From: Iamia sp038233075
GTDB taxonomy: Bacteria; Actinomycetota; Acidimicrobiia; Acidimicrobiales; Iamiaceae
DNA: 64,000 bases
Assembly: GCA_038233075.1 (NCBI GenBank)
Contig: JBBSMQ010000018.1
Coordinates: 1 to 64,000 of the forward strand
Reading direction: 5' to 3'
A model generated the notes under the pieces. That model saw nothing but the letters and a program-made list of their open reading frames with translations. It made no database searches and was not told the DNA's origin. Positions 63,949 to 64,000 of this stretch are shown here, in pieces. Every line of letters begins with the position of its first letter. Position 1 is the stretch's first letter. The position numbers and the translations under genes are program-made.

Positions 63949-64000
63949 GCAGCTCTCCCGCCGTCGACGAGGGGCCAGGGTGTCCGGCCCGGTGGGCGAG

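Overview
This is a very GC-rich window with strongly G/C-biased third codon positions, GTG starts, ATGA/GTGA gene overlaps and actinobacterial gene families: a conservon (sensor kinase, Roadblock, DUF742, GTPase), an AftD/DUF3367-type arabinofuranosyltransferase homologue, a TIGR03085 protein and an MMPL transporter. It is most consistent with a chromosomal segment of an actinobacterium, perhaps of the Acidimicrobiia. That placement is an inference from gene content, not a phylogeny. No insertion sequence, CRISPR array, rRNA or replication origin was seen. The only RNA gene found is tRNA-Pro(GGG). || Layout. 1-3.8 kb: C-terminal half of glutamate synthase large subunit (gltB, cut by the window edge) and gltD. 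3.9-4.4 kb: RDD membrane protein. 4.6-8.8 kb: complete four-gene conservon. 9.4-10.4 kb: Gfo/Idh/MocA oxidoreductase. 10.7-35.3 kb: a long envelope-glycan region, with the AftD-like protein, a GT4, two dolichol/polyprenol-phosphate-sugar synthase-like GT2 proteins, five further GT-C or GT39-like membrane proteins, a UDP-galactopyranose-mutase-like flavoprotein, an acyltransferase-3, a membrane spermine-synthase-like protein and a SAM methyltransferase. A DNA glycosylase and two small proteins sit among them. 35.5-39.1 kb: acyl-CoA synthetase, cyclophilin, TIGR03085 protein and a TetR regulator. 39.2-45.1 kb: a five-gene oligopeptide-type ABC importer operon read leftward, with a dyad operator candidate over its promoter. 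45.4-53.6 kb: TPR protein, a frameshifted secreted protein, crotonase, FAD oxidoreductase, SpoIIE-type phosphatase, acyl-CoA carboxylase beta and an HMG-CoA-lyase-like protein. 53.8 kb: tRNA-Pro. 54.4-58.7 kb: a damaged polysaccharide locus with GT2, GT4, methyltransferase, a GT2 remnant and truncated Wzm/Wzt exporter pieces. 58.9-64 kb: small secreted protein, small membrane protein, nucleoside hydrolase, TetR and MMPL transporter. || How the genes fit together. The two GT2 synthases would charge a polyprenyl-phosphate carrier on the cytoplasmic face. The multi-spanning GT-C proteins would then use that lipid-linked sugar on the outer face to build an arabinan-like or mannosylated envelope polymer, with the mutase-like flavoprotein and the acyltransferases supplying or modifying precursors. 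This is inference from families and proximity. || Two signals run across the window. First, at least eleven genes carry a TANNNT box 6-9 bases before the start codon, which indicates leaderless transcription. Second, several otherwise intact genes are broken by small frameshifts, most of them explicable by loss of one base, often in or beside a G/C run. Sequencing error must be excluded before calling them pseudogenes.
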